Both the position numbers and the translations under genes were made by a program. DNA of 38,308 nucleotides. Source: Alcaligenaceae bacterium. GTDB taxonomy: Bacteria; Pseudomonadota; Gammaproteobacteria; Burkholderiales; Burkholderiaceae_B. The notes below the pieces were generated by a model, which saw only the letters and a program-made list of their open reading frames with translations, made no database searches and had not been told where the DNA came from. Shown one piece after another: positions 36,156-38,308 of the stretch. The first letter of the stretch is position 1. Every line of letters starts with the position of its first letter. The DNA is taken from NCBI GenBank assembly GCA_012511095.1, contig JAAZGT010000191.1:1-38308 (forward strand), given 5' to 3'.

Positions 36156-36423
36156 TATGACATTTTTTGCATAATATCAAGCAAAATCATGCTTTTACGG
36201 CTAAAAATAAATCCTGTCCATGCAGGAATTATTTAATTAAATCTCAATCACTTAGAGAGGAAAATGTAAGCAAGTGGTATGCGAGGCACAGAAACCCTAG
36301 TTCCTACCACTCAAAGTGGGGAAAAAGTGTATTTCAAAAGAAGAAAATAGAGAAATTTCAGACTAGAAAAACAAAAAAGTGGGAATAGTGAAAAATTGAC
36401 ACTTAAATCGAGATAAAGAGATG
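36156..36423. other. Upstream intergenic region with scattered AAGTGG motifs
   Basis: No gene is supported here; the plus-strand open frame at 36167-36388 has biased composition and no recognisable domain. It holds three more AAGTGG motifs in the opposite orientation (36272-36277, 36314-36319, 36377-36382) and a partial CCACT at 36307-36311. On the minus strand T-rich runs follow the end of rnpB, but no clear terminator hairpin was found. Confidence 0.5.
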
Positions 36424-36813
36424 TGGGGCAAGTCTATAGGCCGGATTCTGTAAGCGATTACTCGCTGGCAATCATTCATCTAGGCTTATTATTGCTAATA
36501 AGCTCGTGCCATCTACCCGCATACTCGGACGGACCGCCCTTGACTGCATGACGCAGCACGTATGCCTATTTGATGTTGCTCCGAGTAGAGGTTACCGCGT
36601 TTCACCCTGCTATGCCGTGACCATGTACCGAAATACATTGTCACAACCAGTGGAAGTCGCCACTGGTGTGCTTATAAATAAGCCCTCATAACAGTCTCGT
36701 CTCTGTGGCCCTATTCCTCATGCCGATGGCATGGACGGCTGTTAGCCGCTACCCTGTCCTGTGGAGTCCGGACCTTCCTCGTGCCTAAGCCCGCGATTGC
36801 CCGACTTGCCCCA
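36424..36813 (-). ncRNA. rnpB: RNase P RNA, class A
   Basis: Catalytic RNA that trims tRNA 5' leaders. The ends GGGGCAAGTC and GACTTGCCCC form a perfect P1 stem. Conserved core elements occur in order on the minus strand: GAGGAAGGTCCGGACTCC (P4 region), CAGGGTAGCGGCTAAC, GGCCACAGAGACGAGAC, CAGGGTGAAACGCGGTAACC, GGGTAGATGGCACGAGC and ACAGAATCCGGCCTATAGAC. The length of about 390 bases fits bacterial type A. No convincing -10/-35 pair was found upstream in 36814-36922. Confidence 0.97.
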
Positions 36814-36922
36814 TAAGTTTGAGTTTAACCCATAGCCAAAAGTTCCGACGATATTGCGTCAATTTTTAATAATTTTGGGGAAATTTAGGTGGCAGTATTT
36901 GCTCTGAGTCGAACCCTATGAT

Positions 36923-38134
36923 TTAGTGGCAAATACTATTGGTGCTACCCATACGCAAGGCTGCACCTTTGATGACGCCGTGAATTAACAAGGGTTTTAA
37001 CTCAACTCTACGACGAATATCGTAACGTAACACCCGTGGCTCACCCTCTTGGAGAGTAACATAGAGTGTTTTGCTATCGCCTGTTACCCACATATCTACG
37101 ACCCCTGAAGGTAATTCAAAAAACACCTTATCATTTGGATCATTAAATGACTGGAACTGCAAGCCCTTGTCGCCCCCGATAATCAAGGTCGTTTCTAACC
37201 AACCCGTACGAAACTCTCGAGGCGTAAAATCTACTTTAAAGTGCTCAGCTTTTTCACTTTTATCGAAATCAAACAAAGCCACATTGCCATTACTATCCGC
37301 AAATAAAACGCGTTTAAACGACGAGTCAATATAAGGTCTGATCATTGAGCCACTAGGCGAATCACTGCCACCCATAGGTCCCGTGCTATAGAGTTTATCC
37401 TGATCAATATAGTAGACATAACCCTCATTACCTTGTTTGGTTGTTAGGGCCATCATGTAGTCACCAGGCGTAATCACCCCGCCATCAAAGCCGGCACTCA
37501 AATTGGTACTAGCGCGAGCAGACAAATCAATGGTCTGCCATGGCTTATCATCGGGCTCATAAGCAGATTTACGATAAATCTGTGCCTTATTTTCGTCTAA
37601 CACCCAAAAGGTTCGAGTAAAAGAACTAAATAAAACTTTGGGTTCTTGGTTGCTATCTTGGTTTTGTGCACTAATAGCTGTCGGTGCATCATATGTGGTT
37701 AATTGAGTTTTATGGTAATCAAGCATTGCCACCTGATCGCGCATGACCATCGCCACTAATTTAGATTGCGGTACATACACTGCTCTATAAAGAGGCGAAG
37801 GTAGCTCCATATCACGGCGTAAATTCGTTTTTAAATCATATAAAATCAAATCGGTAGATTCGCTATTACCTACCAACAGCATTGAATCATCTCGAGCAAG
37901 CTCAATGGTTTCTGGTTGTACATTGAAATTTAAAGTATCAATGTACTTATCGTACATCACGTTGAAAATAGTGATTTGAGACGACTCGCTATCAGCAATA
38001 AAGAGATGGCGAGTCGGATTATAAAGATGCGCGTTATAAAGGGGTTGCTCTTTGTTTGCAGCAAAAAGCAACTGCGGTTGAGCCAGAACTAAACCACCAC
38101 CAATCGAGTAGCGCAAGAAATCTCGCCTTTTCAC
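36923..38134 (-). CDS. Tat-signal beta-propeller-like protein, function unknown
   Basis: I do not recognise a characterised family. The start is GTG at 38134, with GGGGG eight bases upstream; the frame extends 13 codons further to a TTG without support. The first 26 residues form a twin-arginine signal (KRRDFLRY, then a hydrophobic stretch ending FAA), so a folded, possibly cofactor-bearing protein is exported to the periplasm. The remaining ~375 residues show repeated beta-strand blocks of 40-50 residues (HLFIADSESSQITIFNV, MLLVGNSESTDLILYDL, RVLFADSNGNVALFDF, TLYVTLQEGEPRVLRYDI), as in YncE- or WD40-type propellers. No enzyme motif or CxxCH heme site is visible. It lies 39 bases after another gene's stop, so the two are probably one operon. 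Confidence 0.6.
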   Translation of the reverse strand: MKRRDFLRYSIGGGLVLAQPQLLFAANKEQPLYNAHLYNPTRHLFIADSESSQITIFNVMYDKYIDTLNFNVQPETIELARDDSMLLVGNSESTDLILYDLKTNLRRDMELPSPLYRAVYVPQSKLVAMVMRDQVAMLDYHKTQLTTYDAPTAISAQNQDSNQEPKVLFSSFTRTFWVLDENKAQIYRKSAYEPDDKPWQTIDLSARASTNLSAGFDGGVITPGDYMMALTTKQGNEGYVYYIDQDKLYSTGPMGGSDSPSGSMIRPYIDSSFKRVLFADSNGNVALFDFDKSEKAEHFKVDFTPREFRTGWLETTLIIGGDKGLQFQSFNDPNDKVFFELPSGVVDMWVTGDSKTLYVTLQEGEPRVLRYDIRRRVELKPLLIHGVIKGAALRMGSTNSICH

Positions 38135-38173
38135 AATCAATACCCCCTTATACCTACAATTTACAAATGCCAA

Positions 38174-38308
38174 TTAATGTTGATGAGCCATATCAGCCGT
38201 TCCAGCTTTACCAGCTTCTTGCATAATCTCATCGACTGACTTCACAATAGCATCACAACTGGCTTTGGTACCATCGCTAAAGTTAAATGTCATGGTGTGC
38301 GTTTCACC
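38174..38308 (-). CDS. Unidentified protein, C-terminal 44 residues only
   Basis: The minus-strand frame is open from the window edge to TAA at 38176-38174. The visible part contains TMTFNFSDGTKASCDAIV and ends MAHQH. The strand-like start, single Cys and His/Met-containing tail could belong to a small periplasmic or metal-related protein, but 44 residues are not enough for a family call. It lies directly upstream of the Tat-signal gene on the same strand. Confidence 0.5.
   Translation of the reverse strand, partial: GETHTMTFNFSDGTKASCDAIVKSVDEIMQEAGKAGTADMAHQH

Noticed and set aside
36167..36388. Plus-strand open frame of 73 codons between mraZ and rnpB
   Set aside because: Lys/Ser-rich translation with no recognisable domain and no ribosome site; it overlaps the AAGTGG motif region. 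More likely regulatory DNA than a gene.
36506..36691. Open frame on the strand opposite rnpB
   Set aside because: It lies entirely within the RNase P RNA gene, whose conserved core explains the sequence.
36831..36862. Promoter for rnpB starting from TTGACG at 36862-36857
   Set aside because: No -10 element occurs at 16-19 bases, and the position does not fit the RNA 5' end near 36813.
1..38308. CRISPR array, transposon, prophage or other mobile system
   Set aside because: No repeat-spacer pattern, transposase, integrase or phage gene was seen. tRNA-Lys has no flanking direct repeat of its 3' end that would indicate an integrated element.

Overview
The window reads as chromosomal DNA from an AT-leaning betaproteobacterium of the order Burkholderiales, most likely family Alcaligenaceae. 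The grounds are a complete canonical division and cell-wall (dcw) cluster, a single-polypeptide MurE-MurF fusion as known from Bordetella, Bordetella-like MnmC and MurD proteins, and the gene order lpxC / dciA / M23 peptidase / secA. The genus is not settled; an Oligella- or Pelistega-like organism would fit the base composition. I see no phage, transposase, CRISPR array or obvious genomic island.

Layout. 1-4010 (+): the 3' part of sbcC (DNA repair nuclease subunit), then nnrD (repair of hydrated NAD(P)H). 4011-10610 (-): two paralogous EamA/DMT membrane transporters separated by a tRNA-Lys(UUU) with its own promoter and terminator, a divergent GH31-family protein in operon with the second transporter, and an mnmC-type tRNA-modification gene. 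10785-13263 (+): an inositol-monophosphatase-family (SuhB-like) gene and the magnesium channel/transporter mgtE, ending at a bidirectional terminator. 13365-18525: secA, an M23 peptidase and lpxC on the minus strand, with a short dciA (DUF721) on the plus strand between the last two. 18743-36089 (-): the dcw cluster, transcribed mraZ-rsmH-ftsL-ftsI-murEF-mraY-murD-ftsW-murG-murC-ddlB-ftsQ-ftsA-ftsZ, with very tight or overlapping junctions and a strong intrinsic terminator after ftsZ. 36424-36813 (-): RNase P RNA (rnpB). 36923-38308 (-): a Tat-signal beta-propeller-like protein of unknown role, preceded by the 3' end of an unidentified gene cut by the window edge.

How it works together. The dcw cluster encodes the cytoplasmic and membrane steps of peptidoglycan precursor synthesis (MurE/F, MurD, MurC, Ddl, MraY, MurG) together with the septal machinery (FtsZ, FtsA, FtsQ, FtsL, FtsI, FtsW). 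It starts at a promoter overlapped by direct repeats that look like MraZ operator boxes. LpxC (lipid A synthesis) and SecA (protein export) flank it, so much of cell-envelope production is concentrated here.

Most of the window is conserved housekeeping DNA. The parts that deserve a second look are: a GH31 protein whose catalytic residues appear lost; an MnmC whose methyltransferase half appears to be a relic; an unusually dense set of AAGTGG motifs upstream of mraZ; and the unidentified exported beta-propeller locus at the right edge. Function calls come from reading motifs and recalling family features; no database search was run.
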